This document shows, one piece after another, positions 53,465 to 64,000 of a DNA stretch of 64,000 nt. The stretch comes from Varroa destructor (taxonomy: Eukaryota > Arthropoda > Arachnida > Mesostigmata > Varroidae), in the NCBI RefSeq assembly GCF_002443255.2, contig NW_019211454.1:29589565-29653564 (forward strand), given 5' to 3'. The notes beneath the pieces are model-generated. The model made no database searches and was not told the origin of the DNA. It saw nothing but the letters and a program-made list of their open reading frames with translations. Every line of letters starts with the position of its first letter. Positions within the stretch are counted from its first letter, which is position 1. The translations under genes and the position numbers were made by a program.

Positions 53465-53737
53465 CTAATAATCAAGCGGCATAGCTTCATCTACGAGTTC
53501 CCATGATGAACTGGCACCGGGTCTATGAGGTACATCTAAATAAAGCAGATATTTGAATGAGGCCTTCCGCATACGACGAAGAGGATCCGTCAAAGGACCC
53601 GGTTTACTCAAGGCAACAGGCGGCGGTGACCAGTCACAAATCGAAGAAGCATCTCTATGAATACACGAATAATCTTTACATAGATGTTGTAAGTTAAGCG
53701 ATACTGGGACGCCTACACTTGCTGGAGCGTAGCTCAA
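53465..53737 (-). other. candidate terminal exon, no family recognised
   Basis: On the - strand the frame is open for 90 codons to a double stop (TAG TAG). A pyrimidine-containing acceptor-like TTCATAG precedes the last 70 codons. That part reads with reasonable codon use (PPPVALSKPGPLTDPLRR, then an acidic end). There is no ATG and no partner exon was found. Confidence 0.15.
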
Positions 53738-53931
53738 ATGAATCGCTTAGAAAATATTTAGCAAACATCAATGTCGGCCTGACAGTAAACCGAAAGCATG
53801 AAAAGTGCATAGGGCTGAAGGAAAATTTCATTAGTTCTCGGCTTCTTTACTTTCGAACGATGCAATATCAGAAGACGAGCTAATTTACAATCCAAATACA
53901 CAAACAATATAGAACAACGCTATTTCTTAGA

Positions 53932-53961
53932 GTTTTTTTTTTTCAAAAAGAAAAAAAAAAC
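53932..53961. repeat. T11/A10 foldback
   Basis: Eleven T residues (53933-53943) and ten A residues (53951-53960) are inverted around CAAAAAG, with a flanking G-C pair. Confidence 0.75.
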
Positions 53962-54131
53962 AAGTGAATCTTCTTTTTGGCCTGTACTAATCATTTTCAA
54001 AGCTCTTGCGGGTCTTAGCTATGGAAAGTTGTGTACCAAGTAGATTCAAGGCGTTTCCCACAAAACAAATCGCGCTCCCGAGCTAGGTTCAACAGCTTCC
54101 AAGCTGGTAGTGTTTTGTGTTTCATCGTTTT

Positions 54132-54197
54132 ATACATATGACAAACACATTTACAAGCCAACTAGAGTCAAATGGGTCTTGCTCCTGTCATATGTAT
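54132..54197. repeat. 12-bp inverted repeat with 42-nt spacer
   Basis: ATACATATGACA at 54132-54143 and its exact complement at 54186-54197. Confidence 0.7.
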
Positions 54198-54199
54198 TG

Positions 54200-57100
54200 A
54201 TCTATAATGAACTTGTAGAAATCTGAAGCAATTCATGCATGCTATTACGGCAGGACAATTGCTTTACTTCTATCGTGAGCCAACGTCTCTTGGGTACGCC
54301 TAGTGAGAGTTTTGACGCAGAGGAGAATATGAACTTAGAAGTTACAGAGTACGGTCCATCGTATTTGTTTCGAAACTGGGAAAGGCTCGCACCGGTTTGT
54401 GATCATGCGCAAACTCATTCCGACTATTCGCTCTGTCTAATTTGAAGGATAGTTTTATATTTGAGCTAGGATCAGCCGATCTCAGTGAGGAAAAGCTTTA
54501 CCTTGAAATAGTCCAGGTGTCTCTGTGCGATGCAACGACCACAAATATCTTGTGTACAATGAAAATTCCTGAGATGACATATAGAAGCCTTTAGGAATCG
54601 CTTTCCAATGCCTGGAGAATTAATTTAATGGATTCCAATATTTCAAAATACTATAGCAGCTAGTCGTTTCAGGGTTTGGTCATCGTTAACTCGACTGAAG
54701 TACTAGTAGGTTATGGTATTTGTTGCCCGTCGCCTATCAGCATCATATGTACAGACTGGGACAAGAAAGTTTTGCAAAGGAAGATTATTCATGTCTTGAA
54801 ATACTTTGTCTATCTTAGTAGAATGTGCGTCGTTTGCTTAAAGGAAGAATGTAACATTCCATCCGCACTGGAGTCAATAGCCTACATACGCTTAAAGACA
54901 AACTTTGATAAAATGGCCAGCTTGGATAGGATGCGAGTATATTGTTAGTGTCAGCAATCCCAAATGCGACGCACCAACGAGCATCCCCTACTGTGCCCCA
55001 GTCTAAAGGGACCGTGAAAACATAGGGCGGTATAGTTGGACGAAGAAACACTTGTAATCTTTTCACTGTAGAATTTTTTCTAAAAAGTAAATCGGCCTAA
55101 AAATCGCAGAACATAAAAAAAACGACTGCAGGCTATTTCGGCCTTTATAATCGAGATCACTATGATGGATTTGATTATGCCCTCGAAGTTTCATTGCGTA
55201 ACCTCGAAGATCATATATGTGAAGTTGAGATTCGATCTTGGTCAACGATCAATAGATATCATAATATGAATATAGTATATATAATAAAATATTTCTAAAG
55301 TAGCGAGAGATGTGCACACGCATGTTCGTTTCGTTGAGTAAGTGCATTGACCACTACGACGTAGAACAGATTGTAGAGAGAGACGATAGGTCAATAAATA
55401 TCTACCCCTTGCCATAAATATGGCTGATAAAGAATACCTCAATGCCCTGCCATTCAAACAGGAAAACTTCCGAAACAGACCTGCAGGCCACTGCAAGGAT
55501 AGTAAACATTCCTTAGAGAACGGTGTTCCAACCAGATGTGATGCCGACGGTCTTAGAACATTTGTTCCTAGTTGTTGTTGCTAGTTAGTGAAGACCAACA
55601 GGATCCGTTGGTCTTCACTAACTAGCTTTTTTGGCCCATTGATAGAGCCTATTCACTAACAGGACACAGGAGGAGGATTCAGCCATTTCTGCTTTAACCA
55701 AGCTATAGCGCGTTGAGCTCCGCAGAAACAGAGTCCTCTCCTGACCGTAGCTACCACAATGTAAGATAGCCCCAATCCGGTCTCTCGGTGTCATCAAAAC
55801 GGAACGCTCTATGAGCAGCCTCATCCGCTTGTTCATTTAACGCCAAGAGCCCACAGAAGAATGTGCGACGTACGACAACTCGCCGATCTTAGCGAGAATT
55901 TAACCTTTTAGTGATCATGTACGAAGAATCATGCTATAGAGGAACATCCGTAGAATCTGGCCATCCCGAATGAATGAAAGACCTGCAATTTTGTAGCCGG
56001 GAACGCAACCGCGAGTCTAACGGCGAGACTACAAGGGAAGGCATATTTTAGATTTGGGTGGATATATGATCTAGAAGAGAATGCGTTAAAAGCAATGAAG
56101 ATGTAGGAGCTACCTACGGAAGATTTCATTTTTTCCTCACGAATGACCGAGCACTGATTGTTTGGCGCACATAAACAAGACTTAGTCAAAGAAGTATGTG
56201 ATCAATCGACCCAGTACCTTCCGCGTGGGCTCGACAATGCCGGGAGTAGGGTTCTAAATCCCCAGAAGTGCACAAAGCCTTGCGACTCTAAAACCAAATC
56301 TGATGGATATTCTTGTGACAATGTTTTTTGTACATAGGTATTTGCTGTTCTGTATCCACCTCGTCATCGTGGCACATTTTAATAGCCATAACGTATTCCT
56401 TTATAATCGTTACCAAATCTACAGATCAATTTTCCTTAAGGAAGTGATCGTATGATCTCATATTCTGTTAGTACATGAAACTCGGGACGCCTGGTTTCGG
56501 TGCAAAAAGATAAACAGGTTTCCAGAGGATATTCTTTATGATATAACTGTAATAACGTATATAATGGTTTGCTGATGCCATACATGACTCAGGTCGTTTG
56601 ATAACGCGCTTAGCTACTGAAATACAACCAATATGAGTGGCTATATCGTTCTGTCAATAGCTGAACAGCATAGCCATTTAGGGCTACTGCATATACGTTG
56701 CTTACGTAAATTCGAGAAAAAAATTGAGTCCTACATCTGATGCAACATGAATTATAGAGGTATTTCTCCATCGTATTTTTCATCACTCTCACGTTTGCGT
56801 TTTCTATGGCTGTACACTACTCATAAGATATACGCCGTGAAGGCATGATTTGGGCCCACTGTGTTTTATGCGTGAATTCGCTATGAGCTCGCTGGAATGA
56901 TCTTGTGTACGGATCTGAAGAAAAAGCTTTTCTTCGGGGAAGACAACTGTCGGCATCAAAAACGACGCCGATTATCCGGGTTACGCCCCGAAAAATTGTT
57001 TTTCGTTTCGGTCTCGTCAGTGAAATTTGAGGTTGATTCCTTACAGAAATCCCGTTTCACTTCCTGCTTCTGCAAACGCATAATTAATGGGCGTGGTCAT

Positions 57101-57880
57101 ATCACGTGGTTTATTATAATTGTATAACTAATATATTATATTACATTATATATAATAATTATATATACTACATATAATTATTGTAATCATTTTGTAGTTT
57201 TTGAAAAGTTCATCGATCCGTTACGAAAAACGCTCTAATCATGGAACGCGTACATTATACCTATGTGTACAACACAAAGGATATTATCGTTTAAAGGATA
57301 ATGTTTCGAGCAAGTTTTACTGTGTACGTTACAGAGTATCATCTGCCTATTATCATCGATTCCGTGACACCAAACGACGGCTACAGATAAAGAGTGTTAG
57401 CGTTTTTGTATAGCTTGTTATAGCATTCTCATTTTTTTTTGCTGAATTTTTATCTCCAAATAAACTAAGATTGTTTTCTGGGTGAGACAAAAAAAAAAAT
57501 AGCTTCGTGCGAATTGAGCACATGAGGTTGTATTGAAAACCTCAATAGCCTGTTTTGAGCTTTTTTTGACAGACGGTTTCGTTTGAAATAGCTATTTCCG
57601 ATTAAAACAATCTTCCCTCTTTACCGACATAATTTCGATTTTAAACGATCGACAGTGATGGAAAGCTGGCCTTAATTTGAAAGACAAGAATTAGTTTTTT
57701 GTCATTTTAGATTAAAACACAAGTACTTCCGATTTGTTTTAAACTTTCCTTTTACCTCTTCACTATATCTGTACACTATAATCTCTGTCAGGTGTAAGCT
57801 CATCGTAATTTGACGATGCGGCGAATGGCAACTTATGTTGAGTAAAGTCATGGGCTCCTGGTCTAGAAATGCGTTTTCGA
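54200..57880. other. non-coding stretch, no gene recognised
   Basis: It contains the 20-bp hairpin at 55580-55626 and an A/T-only palindromic patch at about 57122-57185. Frames of up to 90 codons occur on both strands without recognisable motifs. Confidence 0.45.
55580..55626. repeat. perfect foldback inverted repeat, 20-bp stem, 7-nt loop
   Basis: The arms 55580-55599 and 55607-55626 are perfectly complementary. The loop, AGGATCC, itself contains the palindrome GGATCC. Confidence 0.95.
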
Positions 57881-57893
57881 CGGCTGCCCTATT

Positions 57894-58073
57894 TTACTTT
57901 AGGCCGTGTCCAGTGAAGGCTCTATAAGTGATACAAATTAGTTTACGAGGTTCGGGATGGTATCTTGCAACTGACCCAGTCAGCCATCTGAGGTAAATGA
58001 GGACCGATTCGTCAAGGTAGTCGTAAAAAAAAGACACCACAGTACCAGGCCGCACATGGAAAGGGTTGCCGGC
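57894..58073 (-). other. candidate terminal exon, no family recognised
   Basis: On the - strand a good 3' splice site (CCCTTGCAG, ending at 58074) opens a frame of 59 codons to TAA at 57894-57896. Codons ending in C or G are clearly enriched compared with surrounding DNA, and the peptide (AGNPFHVRPGTVVSFFYDYL at its start) looks globular. The frame also stays open upstream to 58121. No domain was recognised and no partner exon was found. Confidence 0.22.
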
Positions 58074-58124
58074 CTGCAAGGGCTTGAGGACGGGTTGTTT
58101 TGCATTTATATCAGGTCTCACTTC

Positions 58125-59930
58125 GAGGGTTTATCATCTTTACCGATAGCTATTGAATGAGACTAGTACCCGTACATTTGACTATTAAGAGGCTCCTAAA
58201 ACCTGGTTGAACGAGTTATTTAACGCTAGATCGGAATAGATTTTTAAATGGATAAATTGGTTGCAATCAAAGTTACTCGTACCAGAACGATGGCTATTAG
58301 CAAGTCACTCTTCGTTCAAATCCCACCGCTTGGCTAGGACAGTGCACACTTTAAATGCAAAAAACCTTAATTAGTAATATTTACTTTTCGGTGTATTATA
58401 TCAATAGTTCAGAGACGCGCCGATCATTGAGGTGCATACTTAAACCGAAATAGAAATTCCAAATATACCGAATTTAGTTTAGTTCTAAGATGGATGTATA
58501 CAAAGAACATGCCCTCACCGCTTGCGACTACCCGCTAATTAAGCGGACAATGAAACTCGTCTGTATACGTTCGTAGAGCTGTGTTGTCTATATTGTACTT
58601 CGGTATGTTTTTATGATGCACAGGTGTTAATGACACCAGTGATTTGCGTCATGACTGAAACAGGAACGTTGTATTACATAAATATACCTGTTTCGTCTAC
58701 TTTCTAAAAGCAAAGCTACTAAAGCCGTTCAATAGTTAGTTGAGGCAAATCGACCCACTTTCTCCTGTCCTATTGGTCAGTGAAACACTCGTTAGTATTT
58801 GCAGGAGTTTACTGCAGGAATTTATTTATCGGCTATTTTATAGCGTTTTTCTTTTTGGCAACCACGGTATTTATACATGTGCATCTATTTTTCAAGCGGG
58901 TTGCGGGTTTAGGCGGCAGCGACGGGAACCAAGAAAAATAACAGGATCTCCGGTGCCAATCTAGCTACGCAGTATAACAATATTACGTCTAGAAGAAAAG
59001 TCAGAACTACAGAATAGTGATAACGCCGCTCATAGAACCTTTTTATTTAGATTTTTGACTATTTTTAGATAATTGTATAGCTTAATTATGACATTGTCGT
59101 AGCGAGACCGTGACATCGCAAGGACCGCAAAGGATAATACTGTATCATAGACCAGGTATACAGGTGACTAGGATGGTGCAGCCGTAGGCACTCGGGGTGG
59201 CCTAAATTTAAAAGCGACACATTTTGTAAACAGTTAGGCTAGGTATATAAACAAGCATTGGGACTGCCATCGTTACAGAAGAGTATTATTCGGTTTGGAA
59301 CAGCTGCACAAATACTGATTTGTCCAATGGATCAAAGACATTCAGTAGAACGATGAGTATACGAGTAGTTTTTATGTTGCCATGTGATCGGCCAAATCAA
59401 TATGAGATTAAATTCTGCCATAGCTGAAACGTGCCGTATTCGGTTGACTTTTCGGTGTTATTACGTATGAACGTAATTTATTCGTGCATCAGATTATCAA
59501 AATCAAGCAAACTCCGTATAGCAATAAATATACATACGCTTGCGATATACTCGACTCTATCGATTCAAGTAAGTAAGACACACATATAGTAAAAATAATA
59601 GAAATAAATTAATGAACTAGTGCTAACCATAGTTTATGAAGATCGCTGAATTAATCAAAAAGTTTAACAGTGAAAGGTGGTTGATCAGATAGTAGCTATC
59701 TTTAGTGAAATTGGGTCTAAAAAGGGTTTACACCAGCTAGACTTAAACCCAAACGAGAAAAATCAAAAGGGATCGATTCCATAAACATGTATAATCATAT
59801 GGGGAAATGAACATGTAATGAAATAATGCAATGTTATAATATATTAGACTATTAGAAGCGAAATTAAATAATTTTTGAACTAGTTGGGCCAGAGTGGTGA
59901 TTTTAATATGTGTTAGAGGTACTCTTTTTG
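58125..59930. other. non-coding stretch, no gene recognised
   Basis: AT-rich with frequent stops. An 8-bp inverted repeat (GAAACAGG / CCTGTTTC) lies near 58658-58694. Confidence 0.5.
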
Positions 59931-59939
59931 ATTTTTAGA

Positions 59940-60840
59940 GATTCTGGACCATCATTTTCATATACATTTTCTCTATTTACAGCTTCTCAAAGTAAATCGA
60001 TAGTGGGTATGCTCGCCCACCAGTGGCCCTTCTTTAAGCGTGGAAATCCCCGTAACACACAACAGAATAAACAAATTGAAGCCAACGTGTTTATTTTCGG
60101 TATCTCTTTGCTTAATTTAGTGAGCAGTTGAAGCAGAGTCATGAGGTTCAGTGTAATCATCAAGTAACCAGACCAGGCGTTTTCGATCGCTATGCCAACG
60201 GTCCATAACTCCCTTGAGAAACTGGAGGTAAAAGGCTGCATTTATTGCTTTATTTTCGGCGATTATATCGTAGTAGCAGATGCCCCTCATATAAATTATA
60301 GGTATAACTATCAGCTTCTAAATCCTCTCGATCGATTGCCACTGAACTCTATCTTTCACCAGCCGGACGCCATTCTCCTGCTCTAAATATCGGCTAAATC
60401 GGTAAAAATTAAACCATGCCTCGTCTATGACAATCCTATGCATCAGGCGGACCCTCGTCGAACAAAATTCTACAAATTGCATGTTGAACACGTCTTATGA
60501 ATTTTAACTGGCTTGAAATCAATTCACGGTCTCCCATTTTTTGCTAATTTTTCGCATTTTTAGTCTTTGGCCGACAGAGCCTTTAGACGCCAAGCTTTAC
60601 CTTCGCGAACAACCTCGTCGATTACAACAACGCGTTTTTGTGTCTTGCGTCTCGATATCTGGTCGCCTCTTCACTGGCCTTCCACACTCCAGCCTTCGTT
60701 CTTAAAATATTTGCACCAGTCACGCACTGTGCTTTTGCTTAAGGCATCCTTGTTTAATGCCTTCATTAAATTTCGATGACTGAAATATTGATCACTTGAA
60801 TTTCGTCTGCTAACAGCGCGTAGTTTGAAAGTTACTCCAA
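59940..60840 (-). mobile_element. decayed mariner-like transposase copy 2
   Basis: The - strand carries the same transposase family as copy 1. From its 5' end (high coordinates) come a DNA-binding piece (DALSKSTVRDWCKYFKNEGW), the first catalytic block (VIDEAWFNFY, Asp codon 60423-60425), the second (LLDDY, Asp codon 60156-60158), and a C-terminal FPRLKK-like piece near 60040. First to second Asp is 89 codons, exactly as in copy 1. A block beginning INAAFYLQFL with DRWHSDRK matches the DRWHGNRK block of copy 1. Several stops and frame changes make it non-functional. TTAGAG motifs at 59913 (+) and 60869 (-) may be remnants of the inverted ends, but this is weak. Confidence 0.72.
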
Positions 60841-61360
60841 GTTTATTGGATTTAGTTGTTACACTCTAATAATGGAATTGGATAAGGAATTCACTCTAAC
60901 ATAGCAACGTCTAGAACGAGCATTGTTAATAGGATGCTGTTACAATATACGTTACAATGTACGCCTATGACTTCGAGTTCATGAAAGCAACACCAACTCT
61001 TAATAAAGAGGGATCGAAATTTATATGGAAAACCTTTTGAGGAAGTAACTATTAAAAGGATTAGAAACATTTTTAGGATCTTGAAAAAAAATTGTTGACA
61101 AATATTTATTGACATTTTTGCATTCTGTAAATTATTTTTGTTGAAAAGGTAGACAGCACAAGTTTTGCGCTTAAGGAAATTCAACTTAGCTATCCAGACG
61201 GGCAAAAAGGAGACATTACTCAGGCAGCATAAATGTGCATATCACGAAAGCAATCGGTGAATGGGCACGAGCTCCGTGCTGCCGACTTGAATAAGCCGAA
61301 ATCGTGCTTATTGTTAGTGTAACCACGTGCTGATTCAAATCCCTTTTACCATATGTACTG

Positions 61361-61403
61361 CATGATAACTGTATCACATAATAACTGTAACATGATAACT
61401 GCA
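61361..61403. repeat. three-copy tandem repeat, about 15-bp period
   Basis: Three degenerate copies of CATGATAACTGTA follow one another (61361, 61377, 61391). Confidence 0.7.
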
Positions 61404-62089
61404 ACAACTATCAAATGTGCCCAGGCACGTGCTGATACCTCTTCAATTCTAGCTTAAGGCATTATCGGTCTGTGTGTACGTATGGATGACCCGTGACCAG
61501 ACACACGGAAAAACCACAGCGCTTTGAATAGTCATATTATAAATATATTGGCCTACTGGGAACTTTATTCCTAAAACAATTTCAAGCGATAAAGGCTATA
61601 CAGACAGTTACACGTATGAAAAAATATCAAGTTGGTTGAAGGAAAAGCAAGGGAACTGCTTGAAATACCATTTTTGGTAGTGAGCGTTCCTGATGAGATG
61701 GACATTTCAGTGGAATATTTTAATATGTGATTGCCGCCTTATTCGATGGAACCTATGCAGCGGGGAAAATGCCATAGATAAATGTTCTTATTGTGATGAC
61801 ATTCGTTCAGACGATTATGCATCCATATATCCGGCATATTCATTCGTAGTTATAGAACTAAAAAAAGATTTCTCTGCAAATGTTTTTCTATATTAATTCA
61901 CTGTCTACATTGAATTGCGCAGTAGCTAGCTTCGCCAGCCGATTCAAATTTACGCGCCGACAAGAACGAGTGTGGAGTATTTGGACGTCTTATTGCGAAC
62001 CTAGATGGGCTAAGCGTATCTGTGGCGTTCCCGTGATCTTTTTTTTGCTGCCATCTCTAACCATAGAATAGCGCAATCATAAACGAGCA

Positions 62090-62623
62090 TCACAAACCGC
62101 AGAGACTCAGAGTGACGCCATTAACAAAAGCAGCAACAACACACACGATAACAGTGGAAGCATACGATGCAAAGGCATTTTCACACTTTAGAAAGATGCC
62201 ATTATCGTCCCCCAAGGAAAGAGCACATACGGGACCGGGTCTTGCCCTATAATTACAACAACGTTCCCCACAGAGCAGGCTGTTCCGCGTCTTAAGGCCT
62301 CGTCGTAAGAGTAATGAAGGTGCTACCCAATGCATTGCTGTGATACTGGGAGGCGTCATCAGGAGAGCCATATTAGCATGGCAACTGTGGGCAGCGTTCG
62401 ACTGGAGCGAATTCTCGTACCAGATCCTCAATCCAGCCGCGCCATTCGGCCACGAGTTCCGGCTTGAAAAGCCTGTTTGGCTGCCAGCGGGCATCTGCAG
62501 GGGCGGTAGGTCGAGGGGTTTTAGCAGGCTTTTCGAAACTCGCAGCAAACCGGGACACGAAGGTAGGGTGACGAAAAGCGGACTCCATTGCTCGCCAGCG
62601 GCCCGAGCAGTTTTAGAAGGCAC
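62090..62623 (-). other. longest open frame outside the known gene, no family recognised
   Basis: The - strand is open for 177 codons without an early ATG. The last 30 residues are hydrophobic and could be a membrane segment. In the same GC-richer block another - frame (62373-62588) has an ATG and more protein-like composition (FKPELVAEWRGWIEDLVREF). Two overlapping frames on one strand cannot both be coding here. Chance in a GC-richer patch, or a decayed gene, is as likely as a live exon. Confidence 0.15.
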
Positions 62624-62789
62624 GAAATGAAAAGGACAAGCAGCAATATCATCAATGATAGTTACAAATGGAAGATTGCGAGAGGGGACACTTCAAGAGG
62701 TCGTGCAAACATACTACTCGGTTCCGTCCGGATGACAGGCCGCAAATCTGCAGGTTTTGGGTATGCGGAACGAAAACGAATACTAAGCA

Positions 62790-63050
62790 TTGTATACGCC
62801 TTGTGGGCACCCTTTTTTATTCAGCCGGCCAGAACTAGCGGTCAACATAAAACGCAATGGGGCTACTTGTGCTGCTGCAGTACTAGTGGTTTTTGTTGTT
62901 ATCGTTCGTTGTTACCATCGCTCACGTCATCATTTTGTCCGGGATGACGAGGGAAGATCCGTCAAAGTAACTGCGCCACGACATCCAAACCCGAGAGCGA
63001 TGCTATGCAGTGCCCGATACCCTCGAAGTCCACAACGGCAGCGACATTAA
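62790..63050 (+). other. candidate exon with one membrane segment
   Basis: The frame is open for 86 codons to TAA. About 12 hydrophobic residues (AAAVLVVFVVIV) are followed by a basic stretch (RCYHRSRHH), the usual pattern of a membrane helix with a cytoplasmic tail. An acceptor-like GCTGCTGCAG lies just before the helix and a donor-like AAA/GTAACT after it. No family was recognised and the + strand frame upstream (62588-62947) is different. Confidence 0.18.
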
Positions 63051-63054
63051 CGAA

Positions 63055-64000
63055 GACGGTAACCTCTGTTCCCTCGTTTCTCGCTCCGTCGTTTAAGCGA
63101 AGCAAAAGCTAGACTAAGTAAATCATGTTGCGGCCGCACCACAGTACAGCCGATGATTGACGCTGCAACATTAAATGCACAATAGATTTCCATAGTTTTG
63201 GTTTTGCTAATGCACCTTAATAGCGCAAACAAATGGAATACGCTCAATCGCATTTTTAAGAAAGGGAACACCAGAGTTTTTAAAAAAATAAGCAGAACTA
63301 GAATTCGGAGAAACCCAATCGATGAATGTTCCGTGACACGTCACTCCTCGCAACAAAAGGTTCGACTTTAACCTTGTACTATATCGCCACCACACGATAA
63401 CCTCATAAACATGATGCAATTGAATTTGTACTTGACCAACGAGAAATTCATTCAAATGAAAAACGACATTCTGCTCCTAGACTTATATATATGGCATATT
63501 GAGCGTGCACAGTGTGCTTAAGGTAAGAAAAGAGGTAATCTTACAGGGTAAAAGTATTCGTTATTGTCAAAGCAACATCTGAATCAGCATAGCTTATGTC
63601 ATTCTCTGCTGCCGATATATGATTTCTACAATAAAGATATTTGACCAAAGTGACCAACCCAAACATGTTCTGATTCGGGAACCGTTCTACTATCGGAAGT
63701 GTTCTTTGCATAATTAGCTTACTAGAGGTACGCTTCACTGAAGTAATGTTAACAAAGGCTTCCTATTCCGCAGATAGGAATTTTGGGAAAAAGTGCCTAA
63801 AAGTGATGCTTGGCCCATATTTCCTTCTATCTAAATAGTAACGTATCGGTCTATCGCTCTGTTTCGTAAACATGTAATGAAAAATGTTATTTATACTCAA
63901 AGAAGCTTCCAGCAAGCGCCGTTCATCTGTATCCCAACGAAAATTGAACTTCAACGCATCAACAACGGCTCATCGTAACGTGATTTAACGTGGCTACATT
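63055..64000. other. non-coding stretch, no gene recognised
   Basis: Short frames only. An AAG/GTAAGA donor-like site at about 63520 has no open frame in front of it. Confidence 0.45.

Noticed and set aside
58305..58330. tRNA B-box-like GTTCAAATCCC
   Set aside because: The flanking bases do not form a T-stem, and no A box or acceptor stem lies upstream.
1..64000. CRISPR array, operon, phage or integrated virus
   Set aside because: No regularly spaced repeats, no dense gene strings, and no recognisable viral or phage protein in any frame; the layout is that of an animal genome.

Overview
This is AT-rich animal genomic DNA with a low gene density. Introns of several hundred to several thousand bases with GT..AG borders, an AATAAA polyadenylation signal, many microsatellites and dead mariner transposons all point to a metazoan. 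A secreted, catalytically dead trypsin-fold protein fits an arthropod well (insect, mite or tick), but the sequence does not fix the species.

Only one protein-coding gene can be supported with confidence. It lies on the + strand from about 843 to 8797, has four coding exons and would encode 296 residues. It is a serine protease homologue (pseudoprotease). It has a signal peptide and a chymotrypsin fold with three of the usual disulfides, but it has lost the activation site, the catalytic His, the catalytic Ser and the Cys42-Cys58 pair. Its 6-kb first intron carries a decayed mariner transposase copy (about 2800-3560), a foldback hairpin and a tetranucleotide repeat. An AATAAA signal follows 82 bases after the stop codon.

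The remaining 55 kb (8885-64000) looks intergenic, or like introns of genes whose exons cannot be recognised by eye. It holds a second, inverted copy of the same mariner family (about 59940-60840, - strand), a 232-bp TA-flanked MITE-like element (38455-38686), an AATAAA plus poly(A)19 tract that may mark a retrocopy end (31388-31420), microsatellites, and several stop-poor, GC-richer patches (about 18540-19260, 23340-23820, 30420-31120, 47340-47780, 62090-63050) that could hide exons or decayed coding sequence. The candidate exons listed from these patches have low confidence and no recognised family.

The most unusual structural signal is a set of five unrelated, perfect or nearly perfect foldback inverted repeats (stems of 18-28 bp, loops of 2-7 nt) at 2586, 5412, 19136, 38086 and 55580. 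Chance does not explain them and they are not copies of one another. No operon-like system, CRISPR array, tRNA or rRNA gene was found.
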